Shown here piece by piece: positions 26,901-36,500 of a stretch of 64,000 nt of DNA (positions within the stretch are counted from its first letter, which is position 1; each line of letters opens with the position of its first letter). The stretch covers positions 62,001 through 126,000 of the forward strand of contig NMRA01000031.1 of the NCBI GenBank assembly GCA_002633005.1, written 5' to 3'. Source of the stretch: Phoronis australis (taxonomy: Eukaryota; Phoronida; Phoronidae). A program made the position numbers and the translations under genes. The notes under the pieces were generated by a model. The model saw only the letters and a program-made list of their open reading frames with translations, ran no database searches and was not told where the DNA came from.

Positions 26901-27135
26901 TCGCTAAAAAGCTAGACTTCGCGGGATTACGTGAGATATTTACTTCGGATAGATTTTAGCTAGGTCCTAGCGTTACCGAACGCACGCCAGAACTCAGAAG
27001 CGTTCGCCTTTTTTAATTTCACTTACCAGAATGGCAATGCGATAAAAAGAAGCATGTAGAGGGCAAGTTGTTAGTGTCAAAACAATCAATGGAAATACTT
27101 CCATACTCTTTCATTCTACCACTAAAGGAACTCAT
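13051..27135 (-). CDS. DCLRE1C: DNA cross-link repair 1C (Artemis) nuclease, complete, ten coding exons
   Basis: Metallo-beta-lactamase/beta-CASP nuclease that with DNA-PKcs opens hairpins and trims ends in non-homologous end joining. Join (minus): 27135-27027, 23587-23536, 22837-22753, 22065-21950, 21063-20959, 19300-19084, 18694-18587, 17914-17660, 15950-15827, 14936-13051; 3057 nt, 1018 residues, all phases consistent. Seen: D17 (motif 1), HCHSDH 33-38 (motif 2), NHCPGS with H115 (motif 3), TGDFR with D136 (motif 4), DTTF near 167 (motif A), and SFHSS with H318 (motif C). Several positions equal the human numbering exactly. Residues ~390-1018 form a long Ser/acidic tail with VIDLT at 790-794 and many SQ/TQ sites. 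Human Artemis is 692 residues, so the tail is much longer. Start chosen by homology (MSSF). Diverges from MOV10. Confidence 0.95.
15827..15950 (-). CDS. DCLRE1C: Artemis exon 9: core-to-tail junction
   Basis: Acceptor ATTCACAG, donor AACA|GTGAGT. It encodes [12 protein letters not shown], then [13 protein letters not shown], similar to the human KPLGKLKRA segment that ends the catalytic region. Confidence 0.88.
16235..16789. mobile_element. TIR DNA element, 555 bp, TGA target duplication
   Basis: Ends GGGCTGTTCC...GGAACAGCCC, with the inverse similarity running about 40 bp into a G/C-rich run. Flanked by TGA on both sides (16232-16234 and 16790-16792). The interior has no supported ORF; it repeats 'accaccc' blocks near each end. 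In an Artemis intron between exons 8 and 9. Superfamily not assigned. Confidence 0.7.
17660..17914 (-). CDS. DCLRE1C: Artemis exon 8: motif C and end of catalytic core
   Basis: Acceptor GTCTGCAG, donor TGG|GTGTGT, 85 codons. It encodes STMWFTQR and [17 protein letters not shown] (motif C histidine), then NVYPNVKP. Confidence 0.95.
18587..18694 (-). CDS. DCLRE1C: Artemis exon 7
   Basis: Acceptor TTGACAG, donor CTG|GTGAGT, 36 codons. It encodes [17 protein letters not shown] and [14 protein letters not shown], matching the human LTTDRNTQIHAC block. Confidence 0.93.
19084..19300 (-). CDS. DCLRE1C: Artemis exon 6: start of beta-CASP region
   Basis: Acceptor TGTCCACAG, donor AAG|GTAAGT. It encodes [14 protein letters not shown] (motif A), IPSREQ and [13 protein letters not shown] (motif B region). 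Confidence 0.95.
20959..21063 (-). CDS. DCLRE1C: Artemis exon 5: motif 4 aspartate
   Basis: Acceptor TCTCTCCAG, donor CAGG|GTAAGC. It encodes [19 protein letters not shown]136 bridges the active-site metals in this family. Confidence 0.95.
21218..21486. mobile_element. GC-rich palindromic element in Artemis intron
   Basis: Arms are inverse copies from TGTACAGCACACATCACGAA inward, dense in GGCCGACCGGTCGG-type words that are themselves palindromes. A single N at 21375 lies near the centre. No ORF. A single-arm copy is at 62332-62407. Probably a foldback-type or MITE insertion. It lies between exons 4 and 5. Confidence 0.75.
21950..22065 (-). CDS. DCLRE1C: Artemis exon 4: motif 3 histidine
   Basis: Acceptor TTTGCAG, donor AAT|GTGAGT. 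It encodes [17 protein letters not shown] and [14 protein letters not shown]; the metal-binding histidine is residue 115. The following Met codon is split AT|G. Confidence 0.93.
22130..22335. repeat. Dispersed repeat family A, copy
   Basis: Shares 'caaaattg', 'tttttcattttcag', 'ttctaacattg' and 'ttttaaaagcattgtctg' in order with 29395-29545, 32090-32400, 32960-33180 and 52710-52920. Non-coding. Confidence 0.5.
22753..22837 (-). CDS. DCLRE1C: Artemis exon 3
   Basis: Acceptor TTGTTGCAG, donor CATA|GTGAGT, 85 nt. It encodes [15 protein letters not shown] then YDDILPYI, aligned to the human VYLYCSPVTKELLL segment. Confidence 0.9.
23536..23587 (-). CDS. DCLRE1C: Artemis exon 2: short exon completing HxHxDH
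   Basis: A 52-nt exon: acceptor CATTGTAG, donor CCAA|GTAAGT. The split aspartate D37 is followed by [16 protein letters not shown], completing the HCHSDH metal site. Found from the split codon of exon 1 and matching phase on both sides. Confidence 0.9.
23995..24030 (-). repeat. Terminal fragment of the modular outer element family
   Basis: AACAAGAGCAACGCAGAACG is the inverse of the ends at 43850-43882 and 57061-57095 (GCGCATTT...GCGTTGCTCTTGTT). Only this end is recognisable. Confidence 0.4.
24244..25002 (-). mobile_element. Candidate solo LTR
   Basis: The minus strand starts TGTCAGAATATAG and ends CTGTAACA, with a TATA-like GGCTATAAATAC near 24670 and AATAAA near 24315, in LTR order. A ~50-bp direct duplication (AAACAAATTACATCATCACT at about 24838 and 24899) lies within. 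No clear target duplication is visible, so boundaries are uncertain. Confidence 0.35.
26599..26748. mobile_element. Small MITE, copy 1, Artemis intron 1
   Basis: Inverted ends GCGTTCAGTAGACGCTAGGA and GGTCCTAGCGTTACTGAACG. The interior contains TCACGTAATCTCACGAAGTC. A relative in opposite orientation lies at 26874-26988. Confidence 0.6.
26874..26988. mobile_element. Small MITE, copy 2, opposite orientation
   Basis: Ends CGTTCACTAACACTAGGACC and GGTCCTAGCGTTACCGAACG; the interior matches the inverse of 26599-26748. It ends about 40 bases from Artemis exon 1. Confidence 0.6.
27027..27135 (-). CDS. DCLRE1C: Artemis exon 1: MBL motifs 1 and 2
   Basis: ATG at 27135-27133 in the context AAAAATGAG, donor CTG|GTAAGT. 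It encodes [17 protein letters not shown] and ends FFLSHCHS, giving D17, H33 and H35. The frame stays open upstream to an ATG at 27243 (GAAATGG context) that would add 36 residues; homology favours the inner ATG. Confidence 0.93.
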
Positions 27136-29394
27136 TTTTGGTGGATAGGTGTTGTTGTCGTTGGAAGTCCGATCATAAACAGCTCCTTTCCCTCCATAGC
27201 TATCCCACAATCCAACATCATTTCCGTGTAAAAAACGTGCCATTTCCGGTCGCGTGGGAATCCCCTCGCTTTTCTAAGAAAAGTGTCAGTCCGTTTGTTA
27301 GTGTGCATTCCCAGATTACTACAAGCTTTCAACTTATGAGCGTGGGGTAACCGAGTGTGTGTTTTTGGAAGAATTCGTCAGGTAACTGACGTCTGTACCC
27401 TTACTTACTTCAGATTCAGGAATTGGTGCCTAATTCATGGCAAGCCTGTGTATTGGCATGACGATGCCACATATGACACATGACATGGCATGGACGGGAG
27501 CTTTTTTAGAACATGCTTATACTGCGTGCCATATGTTATATGTAAAGAAGGGAGTATACTGTAAGACATTACAAAAATTTGAATGTAAAATAGATGCCCA
27601 GGAAGTCTTGCGAGGTTCGCAGTTTCACCACGTGTTTTGTCGTAATTGTCTTGTAAATGAGGTAAAAGTGTAGACCCCTGTGTAGTTATTACTTATTTAA
27701 TGGAATTTTAATGCAGCACCGTCTTCCAACGTATTATCTATGGGCAGAACATGGGTGGCGCAGCACTGAAAAAATGGGGGGTTTGTTAAAGGCTCCTCAA
27801 CCCCTCGTGATTCACCACCTAGACCATGTGCGGCGCAGCACTAAAAAAATTGGGGGCTATGCCCCCAGCCCCGTATGCCGTATGGTGCGTCGCCCATGTA
27901 CAAGTCTATAAGTATACAAATTTCCAGCAATGATGTGAGGCATGTGTCGATCGCTATGATTGGCAGCCGGTAATATAGACAGTGACCTCCGTCTCTAGCC
28001 GACTAGAGACAGTGTATAGCTATATACTTCTTGCACTGGAAGCTTTTCGGCGAATTATGTTTCACACTGATGTAAACGTCAAAGTTATGTTGATATACAG
28101 TTATAAGTCAGCACATTTATGAATTAGTCTTCTTAAGACCTGCACAAATTTGATTTTATTTGTTTTTGAGGGACCCTTACAGGTGCTTGACTAAGCAGTG
28201 TTGAGAGGTTACAGGTAGAACCTGAAGAGGTCCAGTTTAATTTGTCTCTGAAAGTCTTGTCAGGTACATAAGTCAAACCAATATCAGTCGTTTTGAGCAT
28301 TGAGTTGTGCACTGTAATCTTGCTTCCTTACTATGTTCAATTCCAATCAGGATTGCTTTAAGTTTTATTTCCACTGTCTCTCTCTCTCAAAACACGCAGT
28401 TGTCATGACGATATGCTTTAAAATGATGAAATGTAGGCTGTGCATGGCAGATCAGCGCCTCCTGTGGAGAGCATTTGTTTTCTTCAAATGAGGTAGACAT
28501 AACATACTCAGAAATGTCAAAAAGAGCTACAAAAAGTTTGCCCATGGGAAGTGATTTATTTCAAAGTCATTAGAGAATTTTGATAATGTTTGATAAACTG
28601 TTCCTTTGCCTATAGGTAGCAGCTCATCCTAGCAAATATGCCATGTAGGTGACGTAATCCTTCACACTGAATATACCTCCAGTCGCATTGTTATAAGTAT
28701 GCTTCAAGCGCACTGGGCCAAATTTGCAGGCTGTAGATGTATTTAAATCCTTTCAATATGTTCAACATTATTTTATGATGCCAAAGAAAGACTAAATTCC
28801 TGAAATTGTCAGAGAAACAGGCAGTACCAAATGTCGGTCAGGTCTCTAATCGAACATGAGGATGAAAGGGGATAAAGTGGTTCCGTTTGACTTGGAAAAA
28901 GTTAAAAATCCAATTTTGAGTATTTGTTTTTCTGGTTCGATCCACAAACATAGACAGTAGCCATACAAGTTGTGGTGCATGTCCATTTTTACCAGCAATT
29001 ATTGTGCAGCGGTAATTAAAGTTTTCCTGTCAAGATTAGGACTAGTGTACGACGATAAATTTTGACAAGATCGTGAGTGGTGGGGCCAAAAGGATTAAGT
29101 CGGGCAACCCATATTTTTATGTGCAGAGGAAACACTATTTTCATTATCAACTCGAGTCCCTGGCAATATGTACTTGCTATTATCGAATTCATATTTTTAG
29201 GGTTGGCCAACCTCATTAAACACTAAAGTGTTCCCTCGAGTCTCTGATGATTTTATACAACACTTGTTGGTAACTTAAATGGAATCCTATCACACTAAAA
29301 AATATGTGACCAATTTTTAATGAGTAGCAAAAGGCCTGAAAAGGCCAAACTGCAGGACTGGTTTAGTTAACATATTGTAAATGAGCATCACTCA

Positions 29395-29545
29395 TAGGCA
29401 ACTACTAAATATGGCAAATCTCGCCAAATTTGGAGAAAAATAATTGTCACAAATTTTCCCCATTTTCATTTTTCAATGGTTTCTAACATTGTTGTGAGTG
29501 CCCAAAATTTTTAAAAAATTTGATTGTAGCTGCAGTCAGGCCTTC
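29395..29545. repeat. Dispersed repeat family A, copy
   Basis: Contains 'aaaaataattg', 'cattttcatttttcaa' and 'ttctaacattgttgtgagtg', in the order seen at 32150-32290. Confidence 0.5.
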
Positions 29546-29705
29546 ATGCAGCGTACGTCCTGTAGGCCCTGGTAAGGTACCCAATGTATCATTTGGATGC
29601 CAACTGTGTGTGGGTGGTGGGGTTAACACGTCATTGGAATCATGGAACATTGGGAACCCCATTTTGGAACCCTATTTTCGAAATTCTGGATAAAGACCTA
29701 GCTGC
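29545..29705 (+). repeat. Dispersed repeat family C, plus copy
   Basis: Contains 'atgcagcgtacgtcctgtag', 'aatgtatcatttggatg' and 'tgggaaccccattttgg' in order; the inverse of the same blocks is spread over 31035-31540. Confidence 0.55.
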
Positions 29706-30834
29706 AGTACTTAATCTTGAAATTGGAAAATAATTTAAGTTGTCGCTGCGTTTGCCTGATGAAGAAATGATAAAATAAAAATTTCAATTGTTGGCGATAG
29801 TCATGTCCTGAAGTGGTGATATTTTATCGTTAGCTATTTTTGGTTCAAAGAAAATTTCCCAGACTTTATCATATTCAATATTAACTGAGCTGAGCTATCG
29901 GTGACCGAGTTTAATAGTTACAAGTCAGGTCATTTTTATCTTAAAACCATGAGTCAATTTTGTTAAATATAGACTGATAAGCTTATCATTAGCCATCACC
30001 GATGTATCAGCAGTTGTGACAATGGGGAAGGAAATTTATTTAATCTTGGGGGGGAAGCAACTCAGTCATATTTTGGTGGAGGTTGAGCTGGAAAATCATG
30101 ATACCCATCAATTTAGTGAGTGGCCTGAAAGGGACCCATTTGGAAGGAGCTTTCTGAACGTATGGTTTTGATCCAGTTGTGATTAATTCCATAATTCTAA
30201 TATTTCCAGACTGCTTGGTGAAATTTTAAACCAGTAAGCCAAACGCAATTGAAGAAAAGACCCCATGTTGTCAAAAAAGAGTACATTTTGCCACCAAAGT
30301 TTTTAAGTCCCAAGTACCTTCCTCAAATCTACGTTGTTGGAAAAATGAACATTTTGTTGAGTTTGGAACCACCAAGGAAATGGAGCTCTATTGTAGGGAA
30401 TTTTGTGTGAAATGGCATACTTTTGTAGGGAAATTTGTAGTAGTATGGGATGTCCCATAAACCTCTTCTATGGGAGCTGCCCCTCGGATTACATTTGTCT
30501 GGTTTTGCTTGCCAAACTTAATGCTATATCCTCCTCAATGAGTTGTGTTTTTACAGACTTGTTTTTAAGGAATTAGGTCTGGCAGACACGTCACTCCAAA
30601 TTTATGCTTTTTATGATCAAATTCAATACTATAGCTTGACAAAATATATGAAAAGTGAAAATGGCTAATTTTGGCAAGTATTTTTTGTGTGATCTTGGTG
30701 AGATTTTACCGTTATCAGCTAGGGGGCGTGCTTGTAATGAAGTGGCTCACATGATATAACACCTTGCAATAGTCACACGGATTCTGGATTTTGAGAACGT
30801 GATTAATTCATGTTAGTGGATGGGGGAAACCTTG

Positions 30835-31035
30835 CATTTAGCCTTATAGCCGGGTTCCCTGTAAGTGACTGTTATTGGCGCTTCCATGGGAAAGTTCCTA
30901 GCTTCAATAGCTGACTTTTGAAATAGCCACGCTATGTTGAAACTAGCTATCCATTTAGATAGGGATTAGGTCTTCGATGGACAGGTGTTCATCGCCACCT
31001 ATAGATCTCATGTAGTGTGGATGGGAGGTTTCAAA
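30835..31035 (+). repeat. Dispersed repeat family D, uninterrupted copy
   Basis: Shares 'gacttttgaaatagcc' and, further on, 'tgtagtgtggatgggaggtt' with 1399-1479 and 1724-1800, where a MITE splits the two halves. Confidence 0.55.
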
Positions 31036-31540
31036 CCAGGCCTTTATCCAGGATTTTGAAAATAGGGTGGCCAAAATGGGGTTCCCAATATTCCAGGGTG
31101 TCCATGATTCCGACGCGTAACCCCCCACCCCCAGCAATACCCCCAAATACACAGATATTTTTTTAAAAATGCGTAGATCAAGGTTTTTACATCTAAGTTT
31201 ATAAAACAGCCTTCTATGGTGAGCATTTTTACTAAAAAAAAACTGTGTAGACCAAGACTTTTACAATGCTGTCAATCAAGTGTCAAAATAGCAACAATGC
31301 ACATACTTTGTATATGCATTGTATATAATTTCTTCCTGCTTTGAAAAAAGAGCCCCCACTGTGAGCTTCAGAGGCTTCCTAGTATTCATTACAATATGCG
31401 AGTCCGAACTTGAAAGGTTCCTATTGACATTGGGCGTCCAAATGATACATTGAGTGTCCTTGCCAGGGCCTCTAGATTAGTGCTAGGGCATCCATTTGGA
31501 CACCCAGGACCTACGCTGCATAAAGGCCTGTTTCAACCTA
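31035..31540 (-). repeat. Dispersed repeat family C, minus copy
   Basis: Inverse of the blocks at 29545-29705, but longer inside; ends 'aggacctacgctgcataaag'. Non-coding. Confidence 0.55.
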
Positions 31541-32089
31541 CTGGCAAAAACCCTGTAGCAGTGAATTTCTGTCTACCATTAAATCTAAGTAGGGATCAAG
31601 GGAAATTGGTTTCTCGCTCAATATGAAAAGTCCCTTATCATGACATCTGGTGGACTTTGAGTTGCCAGTATTTGCAGTACTGTCCCTTGTATGCTTCTCT
31701 GTGTTTATAATTGTATTAAAGACCAGTAGTAGTACTTAGAGGCTGCAGACAGCTCCAATGATTCTCAATATAAGTGACCTTCAGGAATGTGGCCCTTTTC
31801 CACAAGAGCTGCTCATCTCAATCATAATTTTATCATGCTTGTGTTTCTGTTCCTATGTCTATTAGGCCGGTTTTGTTGAATGATTCAAACTTAATCATGC
31901 AGACTCTATAGTTTCTTCATTTTGTTGTAGCTCTCCTCCTATTTGGCACACAATATGGAAGTTTTATTTCTTAAGACTTCTGTGAAAACAAATATTAAAG
32001 AATATTTTAGTGTACCATGAGCTTGGTTTGCATTGTTTAGATGTCGTAAAACAGTGCTCGGTAAAGCTCCCTTTACATGCAACCAGGTA

Positions 32090-32400
32090 GGCCTTGTCAT
32101 AGTAACAATTTTGGCAACTATTTCTATGCAGAATAAGTGGATTACAGCGGCATACGGTAAAATCTCACCAATTTCAGATAAAAATAATTGCCAAAATTGG
32201 TCTTTTTTCATTTTTCAAACATTTCTGCTATTGTTTTGAATGTCCACAGTTGCTGGAAACATTGTCTGAAATTAACTATAGTATAGATCTTTAAAATGGT
32301 ATAGCATTTATTTGGTGCTACTTATCTTTAATTTAAAAAATTAAAACATAAAATTTCACGTGTCGGCCATATTGTGTCCTAAATTGCTTATAACATTATT
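32090..32400. repeat. Dispersed repeat family A, fullest copy
   Basis: Ordered blocks 'aaaataattgccaaaattgg', 'tttttcatttttcaa', 'attgttttgaatgtcca' and 'gtcggccatattgtgtcc'. Other copies: 11690-11860, 22130-22335, 29395-29545, 32960-33180, 52710-52920. Confidence 0.5.
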
Positions 32401-32959
32401 GTTGGCATTACAGCTGTTACTTCATGTGGTAGTTTGATGTGTTATTAGGATTAGATGTTCACACTAAGTTTGGAACAATATAATTTACGGTAAATGGATT
32501 TTATAATCTAGTGGTCTAAACCAAATTGTAGTCTTTTATTAGAAATCACAGGTTTAATGTCGCTTTAGTTTAGTTATTTCTCTGTCTACCTTGGACTTTG
32601 GCCTTTGTAAGGATACCGAACTCGGTTTTGGCCTGTTAGCAGATACTGAAAATGATTTCCCATCCAGGTCTGTGTTCAAAACAAAATGATGCTGTGTAAC
32701 CTAGGCAACCCTCAAAAGTTAGGAGGAAAATTTGAAAACTTTCAGTCTGCTGAAATGGGCAATGGTGATCCAGACTTTAAGCAAAGCAACTGTGGGAAAG
32801 ACCACTCACCAAGGACCATAATGTTCAGTCTGATATATTGAGTATGAATCTTCACATGGAAGATTGACGCCAGTGGAGGTGACAGAGCGAGGGCTGATTG
32901 AAATAATAAAAAGTGTTGAGAATCCTTTTAATTTATCTAATCAGGCCAAGGTGTCTTGC

Positions 32960-33180
32960 ATCTCTGACAGACAAAAATAATTGCCAAGGTTACGTTTTTT
33001 TTTTCATTTTTCAAGGTGACTGCCTTGTGAACGCCCAAATTATTCAAAATATATTATGGCCGTAGCTATGGTAACAGAATTTGAACATCGTAACGCATTA
33101 ATTTGATGCTTCATCTCTTATGAAAACAATGTGAATGTAAAATTTCACTTATATGCCATTTTGTGTGCTAAACTGGTGAA
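32960..33180. repeat. Dispersed repeat family A, copy near MOV10 start
   Basis: Blocks 'aaaaataattgccaa', 'tttttcatttttcaa' and 'gccattttgtgtgctaaa', as in 32090-32400. Ends ~190 bases before the first MOV10 coding exon. Confidence 0.5.
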
Positions 33181-33360
33181 AATTTACTGCACTGTCATGA
33201 ACCACTTTTTACTGTGGGTATCCAGTTTAAACTTTTGATGTTTCCTTGCAGTGGGTATCCAGTCTAAGCTTATGGGATACCCACCACAGAACTTGATGTA
33301 TTCTCCATTGTGGCTTGCTATTGAGTGTGATTCTTAAACATTCTTGCAGGTTTTGAGTGG

Positions 33361-33369
33361 ATGTCATAA
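33361..33369 (+). promoter_or_regulatory. Minimal upstream ORF overlapping the MOV10 start
   Basis: ATG TCA TAA immediately before the MOV10 ATG: the stop and the start share one base (TAATG). An in-frame TGA at 33354-33356 lies between the splice acceptor and the main ATG, so 33369 is the first usable start in this exon. Confidence 0.55.
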
Positions 33370-33583
33370 TGGGAAGGCACAGTTACAGTGAGTTCAAGAG
33401 ACGAGCCATGCTGTATCTTGAGTACCTTGAACAACACGAGTTGAAGGTGGATGGGGAACATGATAAAGCATTCTACAGAGACGTCTATTATAAACACTTC
33501 AAGATCTTCAGATCGGATCTTGACTGGAGAGGATATAGTTTTTCCAGCATTCTTTACCCACTGAAGCATTCAAGACTCATTGG
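33369..33583 (+). CDS. MOV10: MOV10 first coding exon
   Basis: Exon begins at 33350 after TTCTTGCAG, with 19 nt of 5' UTR, ATG at 33369, donor ATTGG|GTAATA. It encodes MGRHSYSEFKRRAM, then FYRDVYYKHFKIF and YSFSSILYPLKHSRLI, aligned to the human IYNRDFKISF...FSSMLYGMK segment. Confidence 0.88.
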
Positions 33584-36500
33584 GTAATAGCTTAGCACAA
33601 CTTTTGCCTTGTTGAAATTTGTAGATCCTGATTAATGGAAGAGCCAGAGCCTTAATCTCACTTTCTCCGTGGTCACCATATGATATGAATGCCAGTCATC
33701 CACTTAAGTTTTAAGTGACTTAACGCACTATGGAAACAATTTTTTAACTTTCAAGAGGTTCTATTTTTTGTTTTTCATTTTTGGGATTCAAAAACCTTTA
33801 AACAATTGTAATGAGCGTGATTAGTTCATTTAATTGATTTCTTGGTTTCATCGATATGTGCATTTTAGTAGTGTAGCCTCTTCATGCATTGATCAAATGT
33901 TCACGTGGCTTAAGGCTATGAGTGGTAATTGAATTAATCAGTCGTAGATGAAAAAATCAACAAAGAATGCTAAACGGGTAAAGTCTCATAGCCAGACGTT
34001 TCACCAACTAACTCAGTAGAATATTGTAAGTGATCAGAGTGAAATACTATGAGTGATGAGGGCAGAGAAAGGTAAGTACAGTCATGAATATGATGCTTGA
34101 TCATGATTCACAAAGGAAAAGTTTAGAGAGAGAAATGGGGAGATTATGAACTAAAAAAGTCTGAATGCAAGATCTAGGATGTGGTGAATGGATTATGACT
34201 AGGGAATCCCTATAAAAATGTGACTGGCATGTACAACAAAACAATGCCGCGGGTAGAATAAACGCCCATTGTTGAAATTGCAGGTCAGCTCCTGGTAGTC
34301 ACAGGCTCTGAATGAGAGAAAATTAGGATGAATTATGATCTAGGTTCCCATTGAGCTTTTTTGATATTTTTAGGAGTTCGTTATTTGGCTTAGTTGAATT
34401 GGAAATTTAATATTCCCTATGTTCTGTCAGATTTGGCTCAATGGCAGCACATTGAGGAGTGGGTAAAGTGTTAATTGTCATGTCACACTTCACACATATG
34501 AAACTATGGTCAACACCAATTATCCTTTCTATGTGTCACCACTTCTTTGACTGATCTTGCCACCAATTCTTATCAATTCTATGACTTCCCCCCGGCGTTC
34601 TGATTCTAGTCTTCTCGTTTCACCACATTCACCGATTTCGCAGTTCATATTAAGTGCCTAAAATGTACCCCTTGTTCAGTTTAAGATTTGTAATTTAAAC
34701 TGAGATTATACAAGAACAACCCAGCCTTTACCATCACGTCATTTTGGGCCCAGTGGAATGAAATTCAAAGGTCAATATTATTCCATGTATTGAACTGAAC
34801 CATGAAAAATCATTACATGCTAACCGAGCTATAGTCCTGGGGCCCGTTCCAAGAAACTGACTTAAGTTCATTTTGGATTTAAGTCTAAGATTTGTCTTAA
34901 CTTACGTACTTTGAAACTTCCACATCCAGTAAGATAGCTAAAATTAAGACAAAACTCTTATAAAAACTTAATTCAAACTTAAAATCTCTTCCTGGAAATG
35001 GTATCGAGACAAATTAAGTCTTGTCTAAAAATTTACTAAAATTTAAGATTTGTCTTAGCTAAGTCAGTCTTGGTGGAATGGGCCCCTGGTCAATCTCTCG
35101 ACTCTCCGAGAAACATCCAATTAATTTCTAGTACTGGTATTTACTAAATTGCCCCCGTTGTGGTTACCTGGCTGGAAGCTGCTATACTATAACACACAGC
35201 ACCATTTATTGTTAGGTACTACATAACCTCTAGTGGCAGAAATCCATAATATTATTTAACTGTGACTCAGCCCATAAATCGCATCTTTGTAGTGCCAGGC
35301 ACGTTGCCACTAAACAATGCTTTAAACACATATGGAGATGAAATTAAATTCCAGTATATTCTAGTACTAAATGTATGAGACCATTGACTGTAAAATTTGT
35401 CTCAAATTGTTCCTTTCTTAGATGCATGGAGATTGGTGGGCTTGTATAGAATTGACTCTTCATTCTTGCTAGAGAACATACTTGGCACATAAAGTGGCAC
35501 ACCCTGACAAGCCAACTTGACACTTCATTCTTGCTACAGAACATGCTTGGCACCTAAAGTGACACACCCAGACAAGACAACTTGACACTTCATTCTTGCT
35601 AGAGAACATGCTTGGCACATTAAGTGGCACACCCTGACAAGCCAACTTGACACTTCATTCTTGCTGGAGAACATGCTTGGCACGTAAAGTGACACACCCA
35701 GACAAGACAACTTGACACTTCATTCTTGCTAGAGAACATGCTTGGCACATAAAGTGACACACCCAGACAAGACAACTTGACACTTCATTCTTGCTAGAGA
35801 ACATGCTTGGCACATTAAGTGGCACACCCTGACAAGCCAAATTGACACTTCATTCTTGCTAGAGAACATGCTTGGCACATAAAGTGACACACCCAGACAA
35901 GACAACTTGACACTTCATTCTTGCTAGAGAACATGCTTGGCACATTAAGTGGCACACCCTGACAAGCCAACTTGACACTTCATTCTTGCTAGAGAACATG
36001 CTTGGCACAGTAAGTGGCACACCCAGACAAGCCAACTTGACACTTCATTCTTGCTAGAGAACATGCTTGGCACAGTAAGTGGCACACCCAGACAAGACAA
36101 CTTGACACTTCATTCTTGCTACAGAACATGCTTGGCACATAAAGTGACACACCCAGACAAGACAACTTGACACCTCATGCTTGCTAGAGACAAAGCTTGG
36201 CACATAAAGTTTCACACCCTGACAAGCCAGCTTGTGGAGCCTAATCCCAAACAGTAACAAACTTTCAGTTCTTCCCAAGTAGAGACTAGAATCATCTCGT
36301 TTTTACTAAAGGAACATTTTGGGACCAATTTTCTAACTTATATCTGGTCAAAATAAGAAGTTTGTTCTGAGACAGGCAGGCTTATAATCCTCCTTAAAAA
36401 CATTTAATTTTTCTATTCTCATCTTTAAGGTTTAATGATGATGTGGTCAGTTTTTCAAGCGGTCTTAGGAAACGCAGAAAAAGAGTGACAGTGGATCAGC

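Larger units (their letters stand above)
27136..33349. other. Divergent intergenic region between Artemis and MOV10
   Basis: About 6.2 kb with no supported coding sequence. The first few hundred bases should hold the Artemis promoter; an ETS-like ACCGGAAAT is on the minus strand near 27250. A good donor-like CAG|GTAACT at 27381/27382 on plus could end a non-coding MOV10 first exon, but nothing else supports that. From 28 kb on it is AT-rich with repeats of families A, C and D. Confidence 0.5.

Noticed and set aside
35449-36240. CRISPR-like array
   Set aside because: Direct tandem units with no spacers, in an animal genome.
35344-36278. Minus-strand ORFs with repeated CHFMCQACS-like segments
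   Set aside because: Products of the 65-bp minisatellite, whose unit is not a multiple of three.
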